From: Acidovorax sp.
GTDB lineage: Bacteria > Pseudomonadota > Gammaproteobacteria > Burkholderiales > Burkholderiaceae_C
Assembly (NCBI RefSeq): GCF_027492855.1
Contig: NZ_JAPUDY010000008.1
Location: 124,001 to 188,000 of the forward strand
Length of the DNA stretch: 64,000 bases
Reading direction: 5' to 3'
Under the pieces are notes generated by a model. It worked only from the letters and a program-made list of their open reading frames with translations. It had not been told where the DNA came from and ran no database searches. Positions 30,821 to 37,863 of this stretch are shown in pieces. Both the position numbers and the translations under genes were made by a program. How positions within the stretch are numbered: position 1 is the stretch's first letter; the number at the start of each line of letters is the position of its first letter.

Positions 30821-31067
30821 CTTGCCTTGCGAAGATCCATCCTCTCAGAGTGTTGGGCCTTCTCAAAAAGCCGGGGGCGATACAGCTGCCAGCAGGGGCT
30901 GCAGCGCAGCGCAGCGACACCTCCAATCGCTCAAATCCGCTAAAAGCCCCCAGCTGTAAACAAATGTCAAGAAAAAACCAATCGATCCGCAGGTCATGGC
31001 CCAGGGGTTGCGCTGAGCGCTCAGACCTTCACAATGACCCCGCTATCAATTGGAAACAGAGGGAAAA
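30821..31067. other. Intergenic region between the ABC ATPase and the CmpX-like gene
   Basis: 247 bp. Holds a spaced inverted pair (GGGGGC ... GCCCCC with CAGCTG on both sides) that could form a loose hairpin after the ATPase gene, then the leader of the next gene. No ORF of note. Confidence 0.4.
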
Positions 31068-32528
31068 ATGGATCTCAACACCTTCTCGACCGCGCTGCAG
31101 CAATCGCTGGGCGCGCACATTCCTCAAATCCTCGGTGCGCTGGCCATCCTTGTACTGGGTTGGCTGCTGGCCGTCATGGCGCGTGCGGGCGCGCGGCGGC
31201 TGTTGCGGCTGGCGCGGGTGAACCAGCGCATTGGCGAGAGCGCGGCCACGCCCATCGACGCCGAGACGCCCGCCGCCACCGCCGTGTTCTGGCTGGTGCT
31301 GATGGCCACGCTGGTGGCCGTGCTCAACACGCTGGACCTGACCCTGCTGTCCGCCCCCTTCGCCAGCCTGGTGCAAGACGTGGTGAGCTACGTGCCCCAC
31401 TTGGTGGCAGGCGCGGTGCTGACGCTGGCAGCCTGGCTGCTGGCCACGGTGCTGCGTGCGCTGACCACACGGGCGCTTGGCGCGACGACGCTGGACGAGC
31501 GCCTGTCGGAAGAAGCGGGCATGGCCCCCATCAGCAAAAGCGCGGGCAATGTGCTGTTCTGGCTGGTGATCCTGTTCTTCCTGCCCGCCATCTTGGCGGC
31601 GCTCAAGCTCAACGGCGTGCTGGACCCTGTGCGCGATCTGCTCGCGCGGCTGCTGGCCTTTGTGCCCGGCATCTTCGGCGCGGCGGCGATTGCCATTGCG
31701 GGCTATGTGGTGGCGCGCGTGCTGCGCGGGCTGGTCACCAACCTGCTGTCTGCGGCGGGCAGCGACCGCATCAACGCGCGCGTGGGCCTGGACCCATCCG
31801 TACAAATCTCGCGCCTGGGCGGCACGCTGGTGTTCATCCTGGTGTTTGTGCCTTCGCTGATCGCGGCGCTGGATGCACTCAAGATCGACGCGATCTCGGG
31901 CCCTGCCACGGCGGTGCTGCACCAGCTTTTGTCGGCCGTGCCACACATCATTGCCGCCGCCGTCATCTTGCTGCTGACCTGGTACGTGGCCAAGTTCGCT
32001 GCCGGGCTGCTCACCAAGCTGCTGGAGAGCGCGGGCTTCGACAGCCTGCCCGCCAAGCTGGGCCTGTCGCACGCGCTGTCGGGTGCCACTAGCCCCTCGC
32101 GCCTGGCGGGCACGGTGGTGCTGTTCTTTGCGCTGCTGTTCGGCGCCGTCGAAGCGGCATCGCAACTGGGCTTCCACCAGGTGAGCGAGGTGGTGACCAC
32201 GTTCATCGCCTTCAGCGGCGACATTCTGCTGGGCAGCGCCATCCTGGTGGTGGGCTTCTGGCTCTCGGGCGTGGCCGCCACGGCCATCCGCCGTGCCAGC
32301 CCCGAGGGCGGCAACCTGCCCGCCAACGTGGCGCGCTTCGCCATTTTGGGCCTGGTGATCGCCATGGGCCTGCGCGCCATGGGCATCGCCAACGAGATCG
32401 TGCAACTGGCCTTTGGCCTCACGCTGGGCTCCATCGCCGTGGCTGTGGCGCTGGCCTTTGGACTGGGCGGGCGCGAGGCGGCGGGCAAGCTGCTGGAGCA
32501 CTGGCTCGCCAAGCTGCGCAAGGACTGA
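31068..32528 (+). CDS. Mechanosensitive-channel-like membrane protein (CmpX type, conserved TM-helix repeats)
   Basis: 486 residues, strongly hydrophobic, with repeated TM-helix units such as VPHLVAGAVLTLAAWLLA, VPGIFGAAAIAIAGYVVA and VPHIIAAAVILLLTWYVA, each followed by a basic loop. This repeat is the Pfam conserved TM helix seen in CmpX, a protein related to small mechanosensitive channels. The C-terminus TLGSIAVAVALAFGLGGREAAG resembles the MscS pore helix. GAGGGA supports ATG 31068. A terminator follows. Confidence 0.87.
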   Translation: MDLNTFSTALQQSLGAHIPQILGALAILVLGWLLAVMARAGARRLLRLARVNQRIGESAATPIDAETPAATAVFWLVLMATLVAVLNTLDLTLLSAPFASLVQDVVSYVPHLVAGAVLTLAAWLLATVLRALTTRALGATTLDERLSEEAGMAPISKSAGNVLFWLVILFFLPAILAALKLNGVLDPVRDLLARLLAFVPGIFGAAAIAIAGYVVARVLRGLVTNLLSAAGSDRINARVGLDPSVQISRLGGTLVFILVFVPSLIAALDALKIDAISGPATAVLHQLLSAVPHIIAAAVILLLTWYVAKFAAGLLTKLLESAGFDSLPAKLGLSHALSGATSPSRLAGTVVLFFALLFGAVEAASQLGFHQVSEVVTTFIAFSGDILLGSAILVVGFWLSGVAATAIRRASPEGGNLPANVARFAILGLVIAMGLRAMGIANEIVQLAFGLTLGSIAVAVALAFGLGGREAAGKLLEHWLAKLRKD

Positions 32529-32551
32529 TTCTTAGCCTCTGCCTTACCCAC

Positions 32552-32585
32552 AAAGCGCCCCAACCCTGGGGCGCTTTTGTTTTTT
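32552..32585 (+). terminator. Rho-independent terminator after the CmpX-like gene
   Basis: A 10-bp stem (AAAGCGCCCC with GGGGCGCTTT), loop AACCCT, and a TTTTGTTTTTT tail. It ends only 13 bp before the start of the FtsX-type permease. Confidence 0.9.
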
Positions 32586-32597
32586 GCAGGCCGCACA

Positions 32598-35243
32598 ATG
32601 CAGCCCATGCTTGCGCTGCTTCGCACCTTCTCTTGGCAGGACCTGCGCCACCACCCTTGGCGCAGCGCAGCAGCGGTGGTGGCCGTGATGCTGGGCGTGG
32701 CGCTGGCATTTGCGGTGCATGTGATCAATGCATCAGCGCTGGACGAGTTCTCGCAGGCCGTGCGCGCCGTCAACGGCCAGCCCGACCTGGAACTGCGCGC
32801 CATGCAGGGCAACCTGCCCGAGGCGCTGTACGAGCGCCTGGCCACCCACCCAGAGGTGGCGCGCTCCAGCCCGTTGCTGGAGTTGTCGGCAACGGCGCAG
32901 GTGGCAGGGGACAGGCCCGCCACCCGCGTCCCGCTGCGCGTGCTGGGCGCCGACGCGCTGCTGCTGCCTGCCATGGCGCCTGCGCTCATGCCGCGCCCCT
33001 GGGAGGGCGCAGACCGCTTTGCCCTCTTCGCCCCGGCCACGGTGTTCCTCAACACGGCGGCGCTGCAGGCGCTGGGCCTGCCCACGGCCGCACCGCATGC
33101 CTTGCCCAGGCTCACGCTGCACACCGGCTTGCAGCAGCAGCCCCTTTCGGTGCAAGTGGCGGGCACTGTGGCGGCGGGCGGTGCACCGCTGGCGGTGATG
33201 GACATCGGCGCCGCGCAAGACCTGTTTGGCCGCGCGGGCGAACTCAGCCGCATCGACCTGCAACTGCAGCCCGGCACCGACCGCAGCGCGTGGGAGCGCG
33301 CCCTGCGCGCCCAGCCTGGCTGGCCCACCAACCTGGTACTGGCGCAACCGGGCGATGCCGCCCAGCGCATCAGCAACCTGTCGCGCGCCTACCGCGTCAA
33401 CCTGACCGTGCTGGCGCTGGTGGCGCTGTTCACCGGGGCTTTTCTGGTGTTCTCGGTGCTGGCGCTCAGCGTGGCGCAGCGCGGGCCGCAGTTTGCGCTG
33501 CTGGCCGTGCTGGGCGCCACGCCGCGCCAGCGCCTGGCACTGGTGCTGGCCGAATCGGCCGTGCTGGGGCTGGTGGGCGGCGCGGCGGGCATTGCGCTGG
33601 GCACGGCCCTGGCCGCCACCGCGCTGCAACTGCTGGGTGGCGACCTGGGCGGCGGCTACTTTGCGGGCGTGCAGCCCGCGCTGCAATGGAGCGCCCCCGC
33701 CGCGCTGGCGTACGGCGCACTCGGCGTGGCCGCTGCGCTGGCAGGCGGCTGGTGGCCCGCCCGTGCTGCGCAGGCGCTGCCCCCCGCCCAGACCTTGAAG
33801 GGCCTGGACACCACCGCCAGCCAGGCGAGCAATGGTTGGGTTGGTATCGTTTTGATAGCTGCTAGCGCTTTATTGGCAAGCGCTCCATCCGTTTTTGGTA
33901 TCCCATTGGCAGCCTATGCGGCCATCGGCCTGCTGCTGGTAGGTGGCATCGCCTTGCTGCCCTGGGGCATGGCACGGCTGCTGGCGGCGCTACAGCCTTT
34001 GGCGGCACGCCACACACTGCCGCTGCTGGCGCTGGAGCGCGCACGGCGCATGCGCGGTAGCGCGGCCATCGCCGTGGGCGGCGTGGTGGCCAGCCTGAGC
34101 CTGGCGGTGGCGCTGACGGTAATGGTGTCGAGCTTTCGCGGATCGGTGACGCAGTGGCTGGACGCCGTGCTGCCGTCGCCGCTGTATGTGCGCTCGGCCG
34201 TCGGCGCCGCAGGCACCGAGGCCGCACTGCTGCCCGCCGGTTTTGCCGAGGCCGTGGCCCAGTTGCCGGGCCTGGCGCGCGTGCAAGCCCAACGCGCCAG
34301 CCTGCTGCAGTTGTCGCCCACCCGCCCCGCCCTCACGGTGCTGAGCCGTCCGCTGGGTGACGACCCCGCACGGCAACTGCCCCTGGTGGGCGAGGCCCTG
34401 CCGGTGCCCACGGGTCACACGGGCATCTACATCAGCGAGGCGGTGGTGGACCTGTACGGCCTGCGCCCTGGCATGGCTTGGCCCGAGCTTTACAAGGCTT
34501 TTAGCCCCCTAGCGCTTGATGAACAAGCGCAAGCAGCTACATTTTTTATAGCAGGCATATGGCGTGACTATGCCCGCCAATCGGGCGCCGTGGTGATGGA
34601 CCGCGCCGCCTGGCTGCGCCTGACCGGCGATGCCCGCACCAGCGACCTGGCGCTGTGGCCGCGCGATGGGGCGAACACCCTGGCGCTGCAAGCATCCATC
34701 CGCGCACTGGCGGCGGCGCAGGCGGGCCACGCGCCGTCAACCGATGCAATGAGTGCGGAGGACGGAAAGGAGGCGCTGGTGGAGTTCGTATCCTCCGGCG
34801 CCATCCGCGAGCGCTCGCTGCGCATCTTTGACCGCAGCTTTGCCGTCACCTACTGGCTGCAGGCCGTGGCCATCGCCATCGGCCTGTTCGGCGTGGCCGC
34901 CAGCTTCAGCGCCCAGGTGCTGGCGCGGCGCAAGGAGTTCGGCCTGCTCGCCCACCTGGGCCTCACGCGGCGGCAGATCCTGACCGTGGTGGCTGGCGAA
35001 GGCGCTGCCTGGACAGCGGTGGGTGCGGCAGCGGGCGTGCTGCTGGGGCTGGCGGTGTCGGTGGTGCTGGTGCATGTGGTCAACCCGCAGAGTTTTCACT
35101 GGACGATGGATTTGGCGGTGCCTGGGGGGAGGCTGATGGGGTTGTGCGCTGCGGTTATTGTGTCGGGCACCGTGACTGCATGGTTAGCGGGGCGAGCGGC
35201 AGCGGGGAGGGATGCGGTGATGGCGGTGAAGGAGGATTGGTAG
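32598..35243 (+). CDS. ABC transporter permease, FtsX/MacB type (YbbP-like)
   Basis: An 881-residue permease with an N-terminal helix, a large periplasmic domain, a first FtsX core (LTVLALVALFTGAFLVFSVLAL), a second four-helix part near the centre, another periplasmic segment and a C-terminal FtsX core (VTYWLQAVAIAIGLFGVAAS). This two-FtsX layout is that of YbbP-like exporters that act on lipoproteins, lipids or esters. Two palindromic repeat copies are read in frame, at residues 416-433 in a membrane/linker region and 633-652 in a periplasmic segment. The partner ATPase lies at 30164. Confidence 0.9.
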   Translation: MQPMLALLRTFSWQDLRHHPWRSAAAVVAVMLGVALAFAVHVINASALDEFSQAVRAVNGQPDLELRAMQGNLPEALYERLATHPEVARSSPLLELSATAQVAGDRPATRVPLRVLGADALLLPAMAPALMPRPWEGADRFALFAPATVFLNTAALQALGLPTAAPHALPRLTLHTGLQQQPLSVQVAGTVAAGGAPLAVMDIGAAQDLFGRAGELSRIDLQLQPGTDRSAWERALRAQPGWPTNLVLAQPGDAAQRISNLSRAYRVNLTVLALVALFTGAFLVFSVLALSVAQRGPQFALLAVLGATPRQRLALVLAESAVLGLVGGAAGIALGTALAATALQLLGGDLGGGYFAGVQPALQWSAPAALAYGALGVAAALAGGWWPARAAQALPPAQTLKGLDTTASQASNGWVGIVLIAASALLASAPSVFGIPLAAYAAIGLLLVGGIALLPWGMARLLAALQPLAARHTLPLLALERARRMRGSAAIAVGGVVASLSLAVALTVMVSSFRGSVTQWLDAVLPSPLYVRSAVGAAGTEAALLPAGFAEAVAQLPGLARVQAQRASLLQLSPTRPALTVLSRPLGDDPARQLPLVGEALPVPTGHTGIYISEAVVDLYGLRPGMAWPELYKAFSPLALDEQAQAATFFIAGIWRDYARQSGAVVMDRAAWLRLTGDARTSDLALWPRDGANTLALQASIRALAAAQAGHAPSTDAMSAEDGKEALVEFVSSGAIRERSLRIFDRSFAVTYWLQAVAIAIGLFGVAASFSAQVLARRKEFGLLAHLGLTRRQILTVVAGEGAAWTAVGAAAGVLLGLAVSVVLVHVVNPQSFHWTMDLAVPGGRLMGLCAAVIVSGTVTAWLAGRAAAGRDAVMAVKEDW
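33845..33896 (+). repeat. Dispersed palindromic element, copy 7 (inside the FtsX-type permease gene)
   Basis: About 52 bp, forward orientation: TTTTGATAGCTGCTAGCGCTT, spacer, then GGCAAGCGCT. Read as LIAASALLASA, the same frame as copies 1 and 6. Confidence 0.85.
34494..34553 (-). repeat. Dispersed palindromic element, copy 8 (inside the FtsX-type permease gene)
   Basis: About 60 bp, reverse orientation: GGCTTTTAGCCCCCTAGCGC, spacer, then CAAGCGCAAGCAGCTAC and TTTTTTATAGCA. Read as PLALDEQAQAATFFIA, the same frame as copies 2 and 5. Confidence 0.9.
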
Positions 35244-35436
35244 GTAGGCAGAAAGGCCAAGACGGTACGGCAAGCCTTTGCGCGTTCCGTGTCCTATCGT
35301 TCGATCAGGGGTGGTTGGCAACCGCGCCCGATCCAACGAAGACACTGATCCGCGCCGCACAAATAGTCGTCTGTCATACTCCCAACGCCTCAGCCCCAGT
35401 ACGCGAGAGGCGGCGACTTTGTCGATTTTGTTATAC
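35244..35436. other. Gap between the permease gene and the integron-like boundary
   Basis: About 190 bp of ordinary composition with no convincing gene. On the minus strand, where an integron integrase gene would be expected, only short frames exist and none resembles IntI. The left part is probably the 3' flank of the permease gene. Confidence 0.5.
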
Positions 35437-35452
35437 CTGTACGTTCATTCAG
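35437..35452 (-). promoter_or_regulatory. LexA-box-like palindrome, possible integrase promoter remnant
   Basis: CTGTACGTTCATTCAG matches the CTGT-N8-ACAG SOS box with one mismatch in the right arm. On the minus strand it is followed by GTATAACAA, a fair -10 box. As I recall, class 1 integrons carry a LexA box at about this distance (roughly 105 bp) from the attI crossover point, controlling intI. No integrase gene follows, so this could be a remnant or a chance match. Confidence 0.4.
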
Positions 35453-35459
35453 AAATATT

Positions 35460-35564
35460 GGCTAACTCGATGATTTACAACGATTTTTTCAATACGGGCG
35501 AGCTATGTTATCCAGCAGGAGCACTGGCATGTACGGTGAATTGCCGACTACATCAAAGTTAGGC
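35460..35564 (+). other. attI-like (or long attC-like) recombination site
   Basis: Ends with CATCAAAGTTAGGC, matching the ACAAAGTTRRRY crossover end typical of attI; GTTAGGC is at 35558-35564. Upstream, ATGTTATCCAGCAGG resembles the ATGTTACGCAGCAGG repeat of attI1 as I remember it. The ends are also partly complementary (GGCTAACTCGATG against CATCAAAGTTAGGC), so a long attC cannot be excluded. The next gene starts 3 bp after the site, as in a cassette. Confidence 0.5.
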
Positions 35565-35567
35565 TCC

Positions 35568-36245
35568 ATGCAAGCAACTCGCCGCCCTCACTACTGGGCC
35601 GTGGACAGTCTGCACCTGTTCAACCGAGCCGATGGTCCCTTCTATCTCCAGCTGTCCAACAAGAGTGTTCTTGCACGGCTGAGGTCGCTCTGCGCCGGCA
35701 GTCGAGGGTATGAGAAGCATTTGTCGCAGTACCCTGCAGTGCTCTGCGCCCCGCTGGATCTTCTCTACCTCTTCCGGAGAGCAGCATGCACACTGGATGA
35801 AGAGCTCCTTCAAGATCTGCTTTTCTCGTATGGTTGGCGGGAGGCCAATTGGGGGGCTTGGCTGGCGGCTCTCGCTCCACGGTCCAGCTACGTTGTACAT
35901 CTTCAACGCCTAAGACCGACGCTCCCACATGGAACTGCAGTTATCGACCTGGCTCATGCCGCTTCCAGTGGAGAAGGCGTCGCCGTTGACCTTGCCGAAC
36001 ACTGGACGTTGCTCTGCGAGGTTCGAGATCTAATTGCCCAATTGCCTGTTCTAGTCAGTCCGCTCCGCGTTGGCCCGACCGTAGAGGAAGAGGCATTGCT
36101 GAAAGTTGAAATGGACGCAGTACGAAAAGCGTACAAGAAAGGTGGAGAGGCCGAGGCAAGAAGGGCAATGCTGCAGCAGCATCTGAGCCTCTACTTTCGT
36201 AGCCATCTTGAATGGGCTCGCGGCCGTGAATACCATGGCGCCTAA
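35568..36245 (+). CDS. Unidentified integron-cassette protein
   Basis: A 225-residue protein from ATG 35568, three bases after the GTTAGGC boundary. Its stop codon TAA lies inside the attC start (GCCTAAC). No signal peptide; two moderately hydrophobic segments (around VLCAPLDLLYLF and GAWLAALAP) but no clear membrane spans. The C-terminal part (VEEEALLKVEMDAVRKAYK) looks helical and charged. I do not recognise the family. Codon use and A/T content differ from the neighbours, as is usual for cassette genes. A longer in-frame start at 35505 would cross the boundary and is not preferred. Confidence 0.7.
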   Translation: MQATRRPHYWAVDSLHLFNRADGPFYLQLSNKSVLARLRSLCAGSRGYEKHLSQYPAVLCAPLDLLYLFRRAACTLDEELLQDLLFSYGWREANWGAWLAALAPRSSYVVHLQRLRPTLPHGTAVIDLAHAASSGEGVAVDLAEHWTLLCEVRDLIAQLPVLVSPLRVGPTVEEEALLKVEMDAVRKAYKKGGEAEARRAMLQQHLSLYFRSHLEWARGREYHGA

Positions 36246-36299
36246 CCCCTCCGTCAAGGGGACTGGCCTGCGGCCAGCCCCTTACGTCGAACGTTGGGC
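36240..36299 (+). other. attC recombination site (59-base element)
   Basis: A 60-bp site with the terminal pair GCCTAAC and GTTGGGC (RYYYAAC...GTTRRRY), an outer stem segment CAAGGGG/CCCCTT, and an inner hairpin GGGACTGGCC-TGC-GGCCAGCCCC whose unpaired A is the expected extrahelical base. It begins at the stop codon of the cassette gene. All elements of a working attC are visible. Confidence 0.88.
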
Positions 36300-36308
36300 G
36301 TCACACCC

Positions 36309-36692
36309 ATGAACGAAGCCGAACTTGCCGCAGGGCTGCCATCCACCGCCCAGTATCAATACGCACAGCGCGTAGGTAATCAGTTGTTTATAGCGGGTCA
36401 AGTGCCCCATGACCGCCACGGGCAGGTGGTGGGCCTGGAAGACCCGAGTGCCCAAGCTCTCCAGTGCTTAAGCAACCTGAACGCCGTTCTGGCTGTTCAC
36501 GGTTTCTCAGCTTCTGATGTTCGCCACCTTGTCGTCTACGTTGTCGGGGAACAAGCCAATCTCTCAGCGGCCTGGAAAGCCGTCGCAGAATCGTTCGATG
36601 GACAGGTTCCTCCAGCCACGTTGTTGGGCGTGGCAAGGCTGGGGTACACGGACCAATTGGTCGAGATACATGCCACAGTGATCAAGGCGTAG
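36309..36692 (+). CDS. RidA (YjgF/YER057c/UK114) family protein
   Basis: A 127-residue member of the RidA family: the FIAGQVPHD start strand, QALQCLSNLNAVLAVHGFSASDV helix and PPATLLGVARLGYTDQLVEI end. True RidA proteins deaminate reactive enamines and have an Arg near the end of the motif PARxxxxV; here the region reads PPATLLGVARL, so the catalytic Arg appears to be missing and the function may differ. ATG 36309 lies 9 bp after the attC end, the normal position for a gene in the next cassette. Confidence 0.85.
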   Translation: MNEAELAAGLPSTAQYQYAQRVGNQLFIAGQVPHDRHGQVVGLEDPSAQALQCLSNLNAVLAVHGFSASDVRHLVVYVVGEQANLSAAWKAVAESFDGQVPPATLLGVARLGYTDQLVEIHATVIKA

Positions 36693-36778
36693 AGTTTCCA
36701 CTCGAGATACAACGTGACGCCTCATTCCATTTCTAAATCATCCGTAGTCGGGTCCACCTCATTGACGACAATTCCCCC

Positions 36779-37834
36779 ATGACCCTCCCCTCCCCCTGGC
36801 TCCATGAAGCCATCGCCCGCATTGAAGCCGACTACCAGCGCAGTGCCGACACGCACCTGATCCCGCTGCGGCTGCCCGCATTTGCGGCGCATGGCATCGA
36901 CCTGTACCTCAAGGACGAATCCACCCACCCCACGGGCAGCCTCAAACACCGGCTGGCGCGGTCGCTGTTTTTGTATGCGCTGTGCAATGGCTGGGTGCGC
37001 GAGGGCTCGACCATCGTCGAATCGTCCAGCGGCTCCACGGCGGTGAGCGAGGCCTACTTTGCGCGGCTGCTGGGGCTGCCGTTTGTGGCGGTGATGCCGC
37101 GCAGCACCTCGCCCGAGAAGATCGCGCAGATCGAGTTCCATGGCGGGCGCTGCCATTTTGTGGACAGTGCGGGTGCGGTGTATGACGCTGCGCGCGCGAT
37201 TGCCGAGGAGACGGGCGGCCACTACATGGACCAGTTCACCTATGCCGAGCGCGCCACCGACTGGCGCGGCAACAACAACATTGCCGAGAGCATGTTCACG
37301 CAGATGGCGCGCGAGCCGCACCCGGTGCCGCGCTGGATTGTGGTGGGCGCGGGCACGGGCGGCACCAGCGCCACGATTGGCCGTTATGTGCGCTACCAGC
37401 GGCATGCCACAGGGGTGTGCGTGGCCGACCCGGCGGGCTCGGTGTTCAGCGCCTACCACCGCACGGGCGATGCGCAGCTCACGGCGCCGGGCTCGCGCAT
37501 CGAGGGCATTGGCCGCCCGCGTGTGGAGCCGAGCTTTATCCGCACGCTGGTGGACCGCATGATCGACGTGGCGGATTGCGAATCTGTTGCCGCGATGCGT
37601 GCGCTGTCGCAGTTGCTGGGGCGGCGTGTGGGGCCGTCCACCGGCACCAATTTTGTGGCGATGCTCACGCTGGCCAGCGAGATGCGCGAGCGGGGCGAAC
37701 GCGGCTCCATCCTGTCGCTGCTGTGTGATGCGGGCGAGCGGTACCTGCCCACGTATTTCGACACCGGGTGGGTAGACCAAACGTTTGGCGACTGCTCGGC
37801 CGCGCAGCAGAAGGTGGATGCGTTGATCGGCTGA
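36779..37834 (+). CDS. PLP-dependent cysteine synthase family protein
   Basis: A 351-residue fold-type II PLP enzyme. The PLP lysine is in [13 protein letters not shown], the substrate loop in [14 protein letters not shown], and the phosphate-binding loop [14 protein letters not shown]. It resembles the O-acetylserine sulfhydrylase/cystathionine beta-synthase group but is an outlying subgroup found next to transporter genes, so the reaction is uncertain. Composition returns to the GC-rich host type here. Confidence 0.88.
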   Translation: MTLPSPWLHEAIARIEADYQRSADTHLIPLRLPAFAAHGIDLYLKDESTHPTGSLKHRLARSLFLYALCNGWVREGSTIVESSSGSTAVSEAYFARLLGLPFVAVMPRSTSPEKIAQIEFHGGRCHFVDSAGAVYDAARAIAEETGGHYMDQFTYAERATDWRGNNNIAESMFTQMAREPHPVPRWIVVGAGTGGTSATIGRYVRYQRHATGVCVADPAGSVFSAYHRTGDAQLTAPGSRIEGIGRPRVEPSFIRTLVDRMIDVADCESVAAMRALSQLLGRRVGPSTGTNFVAMLTLASEMRERGERGSILSLLCDAGERYLPTYFDTGWVDQTFGDCSAAQQKVDALIG

Positions 37835-37863
37835 ACGCCACCCACGACGCCGATTCGATCACC

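Larger units (their letters stand above)
35558..36299 (+). mobile_element. Integron gene cassette
   Basis: A unit running from GTTAGGC (35558) to GTTGGGC (36299): almost no leader, one gene without its own promoter, and a full attC directly after the stop codon. This is the defining structure of a gene cassette. Its gene is visibly richer in A/T than the flanking chromosome. Confidence 0.75.

Noticed and set aside
35244-35436. An integron integrase gene upstream of the attI-like site
   Set aside because: I looked on the minus strand for IntI features (start near the LexA-like box, RHRY residues). Only short unrelated frames exist, so no intI was annotated.
35505-35567. A longer start for the cassette gene
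   Set aside because: It would read across the recombination boundary, which cassette genes do not need; the ATG at 35568 follows the boundary directly.
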